NCBI GenBank assembly: GCA_017465085.1
Contig: JAFTWW010000050.1
Coordinates: 1 to 54,845, forward strand
Length of the DNA: 54,845 nucleotides
From: Clostridia bacterium
Lineage (GTDB): Bacteria; Bacillota; Clostridia; Oscillospirales; Acutalibacteraceae
Reading direction: 5' to 3'
Shown here: one piece after another, positions 23,286-31,938 of the stretch
How positions within the stretch are numbered: the first letter of the stretch is position 1
Layout: each line of letters opens with the position of its first letter
Position numbers and translations under genes: made by a program
The notes under the pieces: model-generated
Seen by the model: only the letters and a program-made list of their open reading frames with translations
The model's database searches: none
What the model was told of the DNA's origin: nothing

Positions 23286-25814
23286 ATGCAGAAGGTATAT
23301 ACCGCTGAAATAAAGAAATCTGACCGCATATCAAAGCTTGTGGAAGACCTTTATTCAGGCACACCTACAATAGAATCTACCCGCGCCGAGATATTAACCG
23401 AGAGCTTCAAAGCTACAGAGGGTATGTCCATATATCTGAGAAAATCCCGCGCCTTTAAGGCTATGGCCGAGAAGCTTCCCGTAGTTATAAGAGATAATGA
23501 GCTTATCGTTGGCGGAAACTGTTTAACACCGAGAGGCTGTCCCACCTTCCCCGAGTTTTCTAATAAGTGGCTTGAAGCCGAGTTCGATACTGTGGCTACA
23601 AGAAGCGCAGACCCCTTCTATATTTCTAAGGAAACCGCAGAAAAGCTTAAAGAGGTACATAAATATTGGCAGGGCAGAACAACAAGTGAGCTTGCCACCT
23701 CCTATATGGCTCCCGAGGCGCTTACCGCAATAGAGCATAATATCTTTACCGTTGGTAACTATTTCTATAACGGTATCGGCCATGTTAACGTTGATTATGC
23801 CAAGGTGCTTAAAATCGGCTTTAACGGAATTTATGAGTATGCTAAATCCGAAAGGGATAAATGCAATATATATGATGCTGATTACGCTAAGAGATATAAT
23901 TTCTTAAGCTCTGTTATGGAAAGCTGTGAGGCGGCAGTTATCTTTGCTAAGCGTTACAGCGATGAGGCGAGAAAACTTGCCGATAACTGTTCCGATATAA
24001 ACCGAAGAAACGAACTGCTTAATATTGCTCAGGTTTGCGCAAATGTTCCGGCAAATGGAGCTAAAAGCTTCTACGAAGCCTGCCAGTCCTTCTGGTTTGT
24101 TCAGCTCCTTATTCAGACCGAGTCAAGCGGTCACTCAATCTCCCCGGGCAGATTTGATCAGTATATGTATCCCTATTATATAAAGGATATCGAGAGCGGA
24201 AAGCTAACACGCGAGCAGGCTCAGGAGCTTATTGACTGTGTTTGGGTTAAGCTTAACAGCCTTAATAAAGTTCGCGATGCCCTCTCAGCCGAAGGCTTTG
24301 CGGGCTATAGTATGTTCCAGAATCTTATTGTGGGCGGTCAGGATAAAAACGGCGTTGATGCTACCAACGATTTATCCTATATGTGTATTTCGGCATCGAT
24401 GCATGTAAACCTTCCTCAGCCCTCACTTTCTATGAGAGTTTGGAACGGCACCCCTCACGATCTTCTGGTTAAGGCCGCCCAGCTTACCAAAACGGGTATC
24501 GGCCTTCCCGCTTACTATAATGATGAAATTATCATCCCCGCTCTTATTTCGAGAGGTTTAACCCTTGAGGATGCAAGAGATTACTGCATAATCGGTTGCG
24601 TTGAGCCTCAGAAGGGCGGCAAAACGGATGGTTGGCACGATGCGGCATTCTTTAATATGTGCCGCACCTTAGAGCTCGTTTTCTCAAACGGTGTTGATAA
24701 GGGAGTTCAGGTCGGTCCCAAAACAGGAACCCTCTCCTCCCTTGATACCTATGATAAATTCTTTAATGCTTATAAAGAGCAGATGGATTACGCCATCAAG
24801 CTTATGGTCAACGCCGATAATGCGGTTGATGCGGCTCATATGGAGCGTTGCCCGTTGCCCTTTGTTTCCTCAATGCTTGAGGATTGCATAGGCAGGGGTA
24901 AATCCGCGCAGGAGGGCGGCGCCGTATATAACTTTACAGGTCCTCAGGGCTTCGGTATCGCCAATGTGGCTGATGCCCTTTATGCCGTAAACGAGCTTGT
25001 TTACAAAACAAAAACCGTAACACTCTGCGAATACGCCGATGCTATGAAGAATAACTTCGGTATGGAGTATTGCGATGGCTACGCTAAATCCCTTACGGTT
25101 GATGTGGTTAAGGAAATCGTAAATAAGGGCTTTGAGGTAACACCTCAGCAGATAACCGAAATCTTTAATCAGATAAAGAGCAATAATATTGCTGAGGATA
25201 AGAAAAAGAAATACAAGGCTCTCTACGAAAAAATCAAGGCGCTACCCAAGTTCGGTAACGATATTGATGAGGTTGATATGTTCGGCCGCGAGGCTGCTTA
25301 TACATATACAAGGCCCGTTGAGAAGTATGAGAATGCAAGAGGCGGTAAATACCACGCAGGTCTTTATCCCGTATCGGCCAATGTGCCCCTTGGTATGCAA
25401 ACGGGTGCTACCCCCGATGCCCGTCTTGCAGGTACTCCCGTGGCAGATGGCGTTTCTCCCGCCGCAGGCGCCGATACTAACGGCCCCACAGCTTCGGCAA
25501 ACTCAGTTGCCAAGCTTGACCACGGCATAGCCTCCAACGGAACCCTCTTTAATATGAAATTCCATCCCTCCGCCCTTAAGGGCGCATCGGGTATAGAAGG
25601 CTTCATTTCCCTTATCCGCGCCTTCTTCGACCAGAAGGGTATGCATATGCAGTTCAATGTTGTCAGCCGCGAAACCCTTCGCGATGCTCAGCTCCATCCC
25701 GAGAACTATAAAAACTTAGTTGTTCGTGTTGCGGGCTACAGCGCGCTGTTTACAACCCTTTCCAAATCCTTGCAGGATGATATCATCAACAGAACAGAGC
25801 AAGGAGGATTTTAA
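23286..25814 (+). CDS. Glycyl radical diol/glycerol dehydratase-like enzyme
   Basis: 842 residues from ATG 23286 (GGGAGGG upstream). It matches the B12-independent glycerol/1,2-propanediol dehydratase family along its length. Active-site landmarks are H166 (NGIGHVNVDY), S284 (GHSISPGRFDQY), the thiyl cysteine and glutamate C438/E440 in GCVEPQ, and the radical glycine G817 in RVAGYSA. It should remove water from a vicinal diol or glycerol to give an aldehyde. There is no N-terminal targeting extension. Instead, about 54 residues (about 592-645) are inserted relative to the Clostridium butyricum enzyme as recalled, including the helix TPQQITEIFNQIKS that resembles the encapsulation peptides nearby. 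First gene of the operon; substrate choice between 1,2-propanediol, glycerol and relatives is unresolved. Confidence 0.93.
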   Translation: MQKVYTAEIKKSDRISKLVEDLYSGTPTIESTRAEILTESFKATEGMSIYLRKSRAFKAMAEKLPVVIRDNELIVGGNCLTPRGCPTFPEFSNKWLEAEFDTVATRSADPFYISKETAEKLKEVHKYWQGRTTSELATSYMAPEALTAIEHNIFTVGNYFYNGIGHVNVDYAKVLKIGFNGIYEYAKSERDKCNIYDADYAKRYNFLSSVMESCEAAVIFAKRYSDEARKLADNCSDINRRNELLNIAQVCANVPANGAKSFYEACQSFWFVQLLIQTESSGHSISPGRFDQYMYPYYIKDIESGKLTREQAQELIDCVWVKLNSLNKVRDALSAEGFAGYSMFQNLIVGGQDKNGVDATNDLSYMCISASMHVNLPQPSLSMRVWNGTPHDLLVKAAQLTKTGIGLPAYYNDEIIIPALISRGLTLEDARDYCIIGCVEPQKGGKTDGWHDAAFFNMCRTLELVFSNGVDKGVQVGPKTGTLSSLDTYDKFFNAYKEQMDYAIKLMVNADNAVDAAHMERCPLPFVSSMLEDCIGRGKSAQEGGAVYNFTGPQGFGIANVADALYAVNELVYKTKTVTLCEYADAMKNNFGMEYCDGYAKSLTVDVVKEIVNKGFEVTPQQITEIFNQIKSNNIAEDKKKKYKALYEKIKALPKFGNDIDEVDMFGREAAYTYTRPVEKYENARGGKYHAGLYPVSANVPLGMQTGATPDARLAGTPVADGVSPAAGADTNGPTASANSVAKLDHGIASNGTLFNMKFHPSALKGASGIEGFISLIRAFFDQKGMHMQFNVVSRETLRDAQLHPENYKNLVVRVAGYSALFTTLSKSLQDDIINRTEQGGF

Positions 25815-25820
25815 GAAAAT

Positions 25821-26609
25821 ATGTCGGATTACAGTAATGTAATAGGCAGGATTTTCGATATTCAGAAATTTTCCGTTCACGATGGTCCGGGAATCCGCAC
25901 CATAGTTTTTCTGAAAGGCTGCGCCCTTCGTTGCCGCTGGTGCTGCAACCCCGAATCTCAGAAGTATGAGATTCAGACTATGTTGCAAAACGGCAAGGAA
26001 AAAACCATCGGCCGCGATGTTTCGGTTGGCGAGGTAATGAAAACCGTTAAACAGGATATGCCTTATTATAGGCGTTCGGGCGGCGGTCTTACCCTTTCAG
26101 GCGGCGAGATGCTCTGCCAGAGTGATTTTGCTTACGCTCTGCTTCGCACGGCCAAGGAAAACGCCATAAACACGGCGGTGGAAACCACGGGCTTTGCCGA
26201 GTGGGAAACCATAGAAAAATTGCTTCCCTATATAGATACGGTGCTTATGGATATTAAGCATACCGATAGCGCAAAGCATAAGGAGTTTACCACAAGGTCT
26301 AACGAGCTGATACTCGAAAATGCTGTAAAAATTGCAGAAAATGCAAAAAAGCTTATAATCCGCGTTCCCGTTATCCCCACCTTTAACGATACCGAGGCGG
26401 AGATCGGCAGTATAGCCGGATTTGCCGCTTCGCTTAAAGGCGTTGATGAGATAAATCTTCTCCCGTACCATAGCTTCGGCAGAGATAAGTATGAGGGGCT
26501 GGGCAGAGATTATAAGATGGGCGACTTACCCTCGCCTACAGATGAAAAAATGCAACGGCTCAAAGCGGTAGCCGAAGGCTATGGCCTTAAATGTAAGATA
26601 GGAGGTTAA
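25821..26609 (+). CDS. Radical SAM glycyl-radical-enzyme activase
   Basis: 262 residues. The radical SAM cluster is held by C34, C38 and C41 (GCALRCRWC), followed by GGGLTLSGGEMLCQ, the GGE motif that contacts SAM. It generates the glycyl radical on the dehydratase just upstream (6 bases away). Most non-PFL activases carry an extra ferredoxin-like insert with two more clusters after the CxxxCxxC motif. Here that insert is missing: residues 42-80 contain no further cluster cysteines, so the protein is short like the pyruvate formate-lyase activase. Confidence 0.94.
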   Translation: MSDYSNVIGRIFDIQKFSVHDGPGIRTIVFLKGCALRCRWCCNPESQKYEIQTMLQNGKEKTIGRDVSVGEVMKTVKQDMPYYRRSGGGLTLSGGEMLCQSDFAYALLRTAKENAINTAVETTGFAEWETIEKLLPYIDTVLMDIKHTDSAKHKEFTTRSNELILENAVKIAENAKKLIIRVPVIPTFNDTEAEIGSIAGFAASLKGVDEINLLPYHSFGRDKYEGLGRDYKMGDLPSPTDEKMQRLKAVAEGYGLKCKIGG

Positions 26610-26612
26610 GAA

Positions 26613-26984
26613 ATGAGCAACGAACTATCCTTTCAGGATAAACTGAGAATCGTTCAGGAGTTGGTTCCGGGTAAACAGATTACAATAGCCCACGTTATTG
26701 CAAATCCCGATGATATACTCTATAAGAAGCTCGGTCTTGACCCTGCTATCGAATATTCAAAAACCGCAATCGGTATTGTTACAATGTCACCTGCGGAAAC
26801 TGCTATTATAGCGGGTGATATCGCAACAAAATCCTCCAATGTGGAGTTAGGCTTTGTTGATAGATTCAGCGGCACCCTTATTGTTACGGGCACCGTTTCG
26901 GATGTTATCTCCTCTCTTAATGCATTGGTTGATTACTGCCGCGATACCTTGGGCTTTACCGTTTGCCCCATAACTAAAACATAA
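26613..26984 (+). CDS. BMC shell protein, circularly permuted (EutS/PduU type)
   Basis: 123 residues with one BMC domain in the permuted order seen in EutS and PduU: an N-terminal strand segment (VPGKQITIAHVIANP) that forms a beta-barrel cap, then AIGIVTMSPAETAIIAGDIATKSS, and finally the GTLIVTGTVSDVISSLNAL half. It forms hexameric shell tiles. Its stop overlaps the ATG of the next gene by one base (TAATG). Confidence 0.9.
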   Translation: MSNELSFQDKLRIVQELVPGKQITIAHVIANPDDILYKKLGLDPAIEYSKTAIGIVTMSPAETAIIAGDIATKSSNVELGFVDRFSGTLIVTGTVSDVISSLNALVDYCRDTLGFTVCPITKT

Positions 26985-27409
26985 TGAAAAAACTGATTTT
27001 AATGGGCAGAAGCGAGAGCGGAAAAACAACGCTTACGCAGGTGCTTCGGGGTGAAGAGATAAGCTACGATAAAACCCAGTACATAAAGTTTGAAAACACC
27101 CTTATCGATACCCCTGGCGAATATGCCCAGACCAATCACTTAGGCAGAGCCCTGGCCCTTTATTCCTACGAGGCTGATATAGTAGGCCTGCTTATAAGCG
27201 CAACCGAGCCCTACTCGCTTTTCCCGCCCTGCGTTACCTCTATGGTTAACCGTGAGGTAATAGGGATTGTGACTAAATGTGAGCAGGAGGAAGCCAATCC
27301 CGATAGGGCAGAGAATTGGTTGAGACTCAGCGGTTGCAAAAAGGTATTCCGTATAGATTCGGTTACGGGCTTCGGTGTAAACGAGCTTATAACCTATCTC
27401 AATAAATAA
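26984..27409 (+). CDS. EutP/PduV-like small GTPase-fold protein
   Basis: 141 residues with a P-loop (GRSESGKTT), a switch DTPGEY, and a TKCE base-recognition motif. EutP/PduV proteins are found in ethanolamine and propanediol microcompartment operons. Some have been reported to bind the shell or act as kinases, and their exact task is unsettled. It overlaps the permuted shell gene, consistent with a partnership with that protein. Confidence 0.88.
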   Translation: MKKLILMGRSESGKTTLTQVLRGEEISYDKTQYIKFENTLIDTPGEYAQTNHLGRALALYSYEADIVGLLISATEPYSLFPPCVTSMVNREVIGIVTKCEQEEANPDRAENWLRLSGCKKVFRIDSVTGFGVNELITYLNK

Positions 27410-27437
27410 CAAATAATCCAAGATTGGAGCGAATAAG

Positions 27438-28634
27438 ATGAACATTGATTCAAAGAATGTTGAGCAGATTGTTAAACAGGTTCTGAAAGAAATGGGCGGA
27501 GCCGCTCCCGCAAAGGCAGCAGGCGGTCCTATCCCTTCTAAGAGCCGCGCAGCAATGCTCACAGCTCTCGAGCATTATGACATTAAGGAATTCCCCATCC
27601 CCGAGCTTGGCGATGATGATATTCTAGTTAAGGTTGAGGGCTGCGGCGTTTGCGGAACAGATGCTCACGAGTTTAAGCGTGATCCCTTCGGTCTTATACC
27701 CGTAGTACTCGGCCACGAGGGCACAGGCGAAATCGTAAAGATGGGTAAGAATGTTAAGAAGGATAGCGCAGGCAAGCCCCTTAATATCGGCGATAAGGTT
27801 GTAACTTGTATGATATTCAGAGATAATCCTGATATTACTATGTTTGACCTTAACAAGCAGAATGTTGGCGGCGCTGATGTTTACGGTCTTCTCCCCGATG
27901 ATGATATCCATCTTAACGGCTGGTTTGCCGATTATATGGTTATCCGCGGCGGTTCATCCGTATTTAACGTAAGCGATTTAGGCCTTGAGGAGAGAATCCT
28001 TATAGAGCCCTGCGCAGTTTTGATTCACGCAGTTGAACGCGCTAAGACCACAGGTATTCTCCGTTTCAACAGCCGCGTTGTAGTACAGGGCTGCGGACCT
28101 ATCGGCCTTATCTGTATCGCAATTCTTCGCACCATGGGTGTTGAGAATATTGTTGCGGTTGATGGTGAGGAAAAGCGTCTTTCCTTTGCTAAGGAGATGG
28201 GCGCAACAGGTACTGTTAACTTCAAGGACCACAAGGGCATCGAGGCCTTGGCAGGCGCTGTTAAGGATGCCTTCGGCGGCTATGAGGCTGACTTTGCATT
28301 CCAGTGCACAGGCTCACCCGTAGCTCACAGCAATATCTATAAGTTCATCCGTTCAGGCGGCGGACTTTGTGAATTGGGCTTCTTTATCAACGGCGGAGAT
28401 GCAACCATCAATCCCCACTTTGATATCTGCGCTAAGGAAATCACAACGGTTGGCTCTTGGGTATATACCCTCCGCGATTATGCAACCACCTTTGATTTCT
28501 TAAAGAGAGCTAAGGGCATCGGTCTTCCCATGCACAAGCTCATAACTCATAAATTCCCTCTTTCTCAGATTAACGAAGCACACGTTACCAATCTGAAGAT
28601 GGAAGGTTTGAAAATAGCAATAATAAATGAATAA
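27438..28634 (+). CDS. Zinc alcohol dehydrogenase with encapsulation peptide
   Basis: 398 residues. An N-terminal helix [17 protein letters not shown], then an Ala/Gly/Pro linker (about 20-35), is the classic encapsulation peptide for cargo entering a BMC. The body is a medium-chain dehydrogenase: catalytic zinc site [11 protein letters not shown] and [11 protein letters not shown](P) fold [16 protein letters not shown]. It should interconvert an aldehyde or ketone with an alcohol: either reducing lactaldehyde/glyceraldehyde to the diol substrate or reducing the product aldehyde to recycle NADH. Propanediol and ethanolamine BMCs typically use an iron-type enzyme for the latter, so the zinc type is notable. 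Confidence 0.92.
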   Translation: MNIDSKNVEQIVKQVLKEMGGAAPAKAAGGPIPSKSRAAMLTALEHYDIKEFPIPELGDDDILVKVEGCGVCGTDAHEFKRDPFGLIPVVLGHEGTGEIVKMGKNVKKDSAGKPLNIGDKVVTCMIFRDNPDITMFDLNKQNVGGADVYGLLPDDDIHLNGWFADYMVIRGGSSVFNVSDLGLEERILIEPCAVLIHAVERAKTTGILRFNSRVVVQGCGPIGLICIAILRTMGVENIVAVDGEEKRLSFAKEMGATGTVNFKDHKGIEALAGAVKDAFGGYEADFAFQCTGSPVAHSNIYKFIRSGGGLCELGFFINGGDATINPHFDICAKEITTVGSWVYTLRDYATTFDFLKRAKGIGLPMHKLITHKFPLSQINEAHVTNLKMEGLKIAIINE

Positions 28635-28657
28635 TTACATTTTGGAGGTGTAGGAAA

Positions 28658-28933
28658 ATGGCACTTGAAGCATTAGGTATGGTAGAAACCAGAGGTTTAG
28701 TAGCCGCAGTTGAGGCTGCTGATGCTATGGTAAAGGCTGCTGATGTAGTTCTCATCGGCACCGAGAAAATCGGCTCGGGACTCGTAAGCGTTATGGTACG
28801 CGGTGATGTTGGCGCAGTTAAGGCTGCTACCGAGGTAGGCGCAAACGCCGCAAGCAAGCTCGGCGAGCTTGTTGCAGTTCACGTAATACCCCGTCCTCAC
28901 AGCGATGTTGAGAAGATTCTTCCCAAGTTTTAA
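28658..28933 (+). CDS. BMC-H hexameric shell protein
   Basis: 91 residues, a single canonical BMC domain ([20 protein letters not shown]). The central-pore loop is KIGSGL and the hexamer edge lysine motif is present. It is the standard facet tile. It is highly similar to the shell protein encoded next, a probable recent duplicate. AGGTG ribosome site. Confidence 0.95.
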   Translation: MALEALGMVETRGLVAAVEAADAMVKAADVVLIGTEKIGSGLVSVMVRGDVGAVKAATEVGANAASKLGELVAVHVIPRPHSDVEKILPKF

Positions 28934-28948
28934 TTGTAGGTGAAGAAA

Positions 28949-29356
28949 ATGGCTGAAACTAAGAAAACTCAGGCGGCTAAAAAGCCTGCCGAAGAAAAGG
29001 TAACCAAACCCGCTGCCGAAAAGGCAGAGGTTAAAACACAAGCGCAACCCCAAAAGACAGTTAAGGAGGAAAAAAGAATGTCACAGGAAGCTTTAGGTAT
29101 GATCGAAACAAGAGGTCTTGTAGCCGCTATTGAGGCTGCAGATGCAATGGTAAAGGCTGCTAACGTTCAGCTTATCGGCACCGAGAAGATCGGCTCCGGT
29201 CTTGTAAGCGTTATGGTACGCGGCGATGTTGGCGCAGTTAAATCTGCTGTTGAGGCAGGCGGCGCTGCTGCATCAAGCCTTGGCGAAATCATCGCTACCC
29301 ACGTAATCCCCAGACCTCACGGTGATGTTGAGAAAATTTTACCCTCTATTAAATAA
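28949..29356 (+). CDS. BMC-H shell protein with Lys/Ala-rich N-terminal extension and internal start
   Basis: 135 residues from ATG 28949. Residues 1-43 form a disordered Lys/Ala/Glu/Pro extension ([20 protein letters not shown]), followed by a complete BMC-H domain nearly the same as the upstream gene's, with the same KIGSGL pore. ATG 29078 (residue 44) starts the domain exactly and is preceded by AGGAGG at ideal distance, so a 92-residue short form is very likely also made, perhaps as the main product. The extension could link the shell inner surface to cargo or RNA, or coat the outside. Single-copy insertion of such a tail is not standard for BMC-H. Confidence 0.9.
   Translation: MAETKKTQAAKKPAEEKVTKPAAEKAEVKTQAQPQKTVKEEKRMSQEALGMIETRGLVAAIEAADAMVKAANVQLIGTEKIGSGLVSVMVRGDVGAVKSAVEAGGAAASSLGEIIATHVIPRPHGDVEKILPSIK
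29078..29080 (+). promoter_or_regulatory. Internal translation start of the second BMC-H
   Basis: ATG with AAGGAGG ending eight bases upstream, inside the open frame of the extended protein. It is stronger than the ribosome site (AGGTGA) of the first start. Confidence 0.75.
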
Positions 29357-29384
29357 TTATCTTTTAACATAAGGTAGAGTTGAT

Positions 29385-29645
29385 ATGATAGTAGGTAAGG
29401 TAGTAGGCAGCGTTGTTGCCACCCGTAAAAATGAAAATTTAACGGGAAACAAATTTATGATTGTAGAGCCTTACAGCAATATGGAAGGCACGGGCAGAAT
29501 AGTGGCTATTGATAACGTAGGCGCTGGTATCGGCGAGGATGTTTTAGTAGCCTTAGGCTCCGCCGCCCGAATCGGTTGCGGTATGAAGGATTCTCCCGTG
29601 GATGCTGCTATCGTAGGTATTATAGATGATTCCATAGGGCTTTAG
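29385..29645 (+). CDS. BMC-P pentameric vertex protein (EutN/CcmL)
   Basis: 86 residues with the family's small beta-barrel: MIVGKVVGSVVATRKNENLTG, then VAIDNVGAGIGEDVLVALGSAAR and VDAAIVGIID. Pentamers close the shell vertices. Only one such gene is in the operon. Confidence 0.94.
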   Translation: MIVGKVVGSVVATRKNENLTGNKFMIVEPYSNMEGTGRIVAIDNVGAGIGEDVLVALGSAARIGCGMKDSPVDAAIVGIIDDSIGL

Positions 29646-29836
29646 TTGCTTTACAATCGGGAAAAAGAAAAAGGGCATCGCCTCAAAAGAGGCGATGCCA
29701 TAACCCCGATATTACTGATTAAACGAACCGACCTTTCAGAAGGCGGTCCCGCAAAAGCGGTTTAATTTGAAAATAAGCCTTGCGTTAAAAACGCAAGTTA
29801 AGATACTCACTTTAATTGAAAGGCTGTTGTAAATTT
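29646..29836 (+). promoter_or_regulatory. Structured intercistronic region between BMC-P and ALDH
   Basis: 190 bases without a gene inside the operon. Strong hairpin GGCATCGCCTC/GAGGCGATGCC with loop AAAA (29674-29700), a second structure around AACCGACC and CGGTCCCGC, and CTTGCGTT/AACGCAAG (29779-29799). None has a T-run. It may set mRNA stability or stoichiometry, or be a palindromic repeat. Confidence 0.55.
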
Positions 29837-31234
29837 ATGAAAATGGATGAGAAACAGATTACCGAAATCGTAAAAAGCGTTCTTTCAAATATGTCCGAGG
29901 CGAGTGTTCCCTCAGGCACATCATATAAGGGTGTTTTTGAAACTATGACCGAGGCTTTAGAGGCCGTTAATAAGGCTTATAAGCAGTACCGTTCATATAG
30001 TGTTGCTCAGAGAGAAAAGATTATTGCTAAAATCCGCGAGCTCACCTTAAACGAGGCCGAGGAAATGGCTGAAATAGGTGTTAGCGAAACAGGTATGGGC
30101 AGAGTTTCGGATAAGATAATCAAGCATCAGCTTGTTGCCAATAAAACTCCCGGCACCGAGGATTTAGCGCCTAGTGTTATTACGGGTGATGATGGTCTTA
30201 CCCTTATTGAGATGGCTCCCTACGGAGTTATCGGAAGCATTACCCCTTCCACCAACCCCAGCGAAACCGTTATCTGTAACTCCATCGGTATGATTGCGGG
30301 CGGTAATGCGGTTGTATTCAATCCCCATCCCAATGCCTGCAAAACAGCCAACTACGCCGTTGACCTTGTTAACCGCGCTATCGTAGCTGCAGGCGGTCCC
30401 GAGAACTTGGTTGTATCGGTTGCTAAGCCTACCATGGATACCTCAAATGAGATGATGAAATCTCCCATCGTTCGTATGCTGGTTGCAACGGGCGGCCCCG
30501 GAGTTGTTCGCACCCTTCTCTCCTCAGGCAAAAAAGCCATCGGCGCAGGCGCAGGCAATCCCCCCGTTATCGTTGATGAAACCGCCGATATCAAGAAGGC
30601 GGCAAGAGATATAGTTGCAGGCGCAAGCTTTGATAATAACCTTCCCTGCATAGCAGAAAAGGAATGCTTCGCAGTAAGCTCCATCACAGATGAGCTTATC
30701 GCTTCTATGCAGGAGGCAGGAGCATATCTTATTAAGGACTCTCAGATTGATGCCCTTGTTAAGCTTTGCCTTGTTGAGAAGGACGGTAAGTATTCCATCA
30801 ACAAGAAATGGGTTGGCAAGGATGCAGGTAAGTTCTTAAAGGAGCTTGGTATCAACTCGGATGCCCGCCTTATAATTTGCGAAACAACCGCCGCTCATCC
30901 CTTTGTTCAGGTTGAAATGATGATGCCTATTCTTGCTATCGTTCGCGTAGCCGATATTGATGAGGCTATCGAAAAGGCGGTTGCCGCCGAGCACGGAAAC
31001 AGACATTCGGCTCACATCCACTCCAAAAATGTTGATAACCTTACCCGCTTTGCCCGTGAGGTTGAAACCACAATATTTGTTAAGAATGCGCCCTCCTATG
31101 CAGGTATCGGCGCAGGGGGCGAGGGTTATACAACCTTCACAATTGCAGGCCCCACAGGCGAAGGCCTTACCGCAACCCACTCTTTCACAAGACAGCGTCG
31201 TTGCGTAATGGTCGATGGCTTACATATAGTATAA
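29837..31234 (+). CDS. CoA-acylating aldehyde dehydrogenase with encapsulation peptide
   Basis: 465 residues from ATG 29837; the frame begins at a TTG further up. The N-terminal amphipathic helix EKQITEIVKSVLSNM plus linker is an encapsulation peptide. The body is a PduP/EutE-like dehydrogenase: ITPSTNPSETVICNS, VATGGPGVVRTLL, and the catalytic cysteine in FDNNLPCIAEKE. It oxidises the toxic aldehyde made by the dehydratase to acyl-CoA with NAD+. No PduL-type phosphotransacylase is encoded here to recycle CoA. Confidence 0.94.
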   Translation: MKMDEKQITEIVKSVLSNMSEASVPSGTSYKGVFETMTEALEAVNKAYKQYRSYSVAQREKIIAKIRELTLNEAEEMAEIGVSETGMGRVSDKIIKHQLVANKTPGTEDLAPSVITGDDGLTLIEMAPYGVIGSITPSTNPSETVICNSIGMIAGGNAVVFNPHPNACKTANYAVDLVNRAIVAAGGPENLVVSVAKPTMDTSNEMMKSPIVRMLVATGGPGVVRTLLSSGKKAIGAGAGNPPVIVDETADIKKAARDIVAGASFDNNLPCIAEKECFAVSSITDELIASMQEAGAYLIKDSQIDALVKLCLVEKDGKYSINKKWVGKDAGKFLKELGINSDARLIICETTAAHPFVQVEMMMPILAIVRVADIDEAIEKAVAAEHGNRHSAHIHSKNVDNLTRFAREVETTIFVKNAPSYAGIGAGGEGYTTFTIAGPTGEGLTATHSFTRQRRCVMVDGLHIV

Positions 31235-31269
31235 GTTATGAGCATTAGGCTCATATTTGGAGGAAAAGT

Positions 31270-31914
31270 ATGAACGCGTTAGGAATGATCGAGGTATATA
31301 GCTTTACAACCGCAGTTTGCGCCGCCGATATTGCGGCTAAAACCGCCGATGTTAAGGTTATTGCCTTTGATAGAACAAGACCCGGCAGCGAGGCAGTTCC
31401 CGCTCCCTTGGTTATGCAGGTGAAGGTGGAGGGCGATAACGCTTCTGTTAAGGCGGCTATTGATGCTTCAAGCCTTTATGCCAAGGATGAGGGTATGTAT
31501 ATAGCTTCTCATGTAATTTCCCGTCCGGGTGAAGGCACCGAGAAGATGGCATATCTCCTTGATATGAACAAGGATAAATATAATAAAAAGCTCCCCAAAA
31601 CCTTTTTCGGTATTGATGAGGAGGCTCCCGCCGTTGATTTTGCCATAGGTCTTTTGGAGGTTTCAGGCCTTGTTTGCTCTATTGCAGGTCTTGATGCTAT
31701 GCTTAAGGCCGCAAATGTACGCCTTATCCATACCGAAAAGCGTCTTGGCGGTCGCCTTGTAACCTTAGTTATAAAGGGCAAGGTTTCAGCTGTTCAGGCA
31801 GCTATTGAGGCTGGCGTTAACGAGGCAAAGCCCTTAGGCAAGGTACACGGCAATGCAGTCATTGCAAATCCCCACGGCGAAGTTATGAAATTCTTCGATT
31901 ACGAAGTAGAATAA
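31270..31914 (+). CDS. BMC-T tandem-domain shell protein
   Basis: 214 residues made of two BMC domains (about 1-95 and about 120-214), giving pseudohexameric trimers. The first domain (NALGMIEVYSFTTAVCAADIA) has an enlarged pore loop, RTRPGSEAVPAP, instead of the usual short glycine loop. The second (AIGLLEVSGLVCSIAGLDAML) has KRLGGR. The pore region lacks the cysteine that holds a 4Fe-4S cluster in PduT, so it more likely forms a metabolite gate. Confidence 0.92.
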   Translation: MNALGMIEVYSFTTAVCAADIAAKTADVKVIAFDRTRPGSEAVPAPLVMQVKVEGDNASVKAAIDASSLYAKDEGMYIASHVISRPGEGTEKMAYLLDMNKDKYNKKLPKTFFGIDEEAPAVDFAIGLLEVSGLVCSIAGLDAMLKAANVRLIHTEKRLGGRLVTLVIKGKVSAVQAAIEAGVNEAKPLGKVHGNAVIANPHGEVMKFFDYEVE

Positions 31915-31938
31915 ATTGATTTTAGATGGAGGAACACT

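Noticed and set aside
23053-23286. Cobalamin riboswitch before the diol dehydratase operon
   Set aside because: No B12-box-like sequence is visible, and the enzyme is the glycyl radical, B12-independent type.
29646-29836. End of the BMC operon at the BMC-P gene
   Set aside because: The hairpins lack T-runs, no promoter is seen, and the tagged ALDH downstream belongs to the same system.
31270-31914. PduT-like iron-sulfur shell protein
   Set aside because: The pore loops contain no cysteine in the cluster position.
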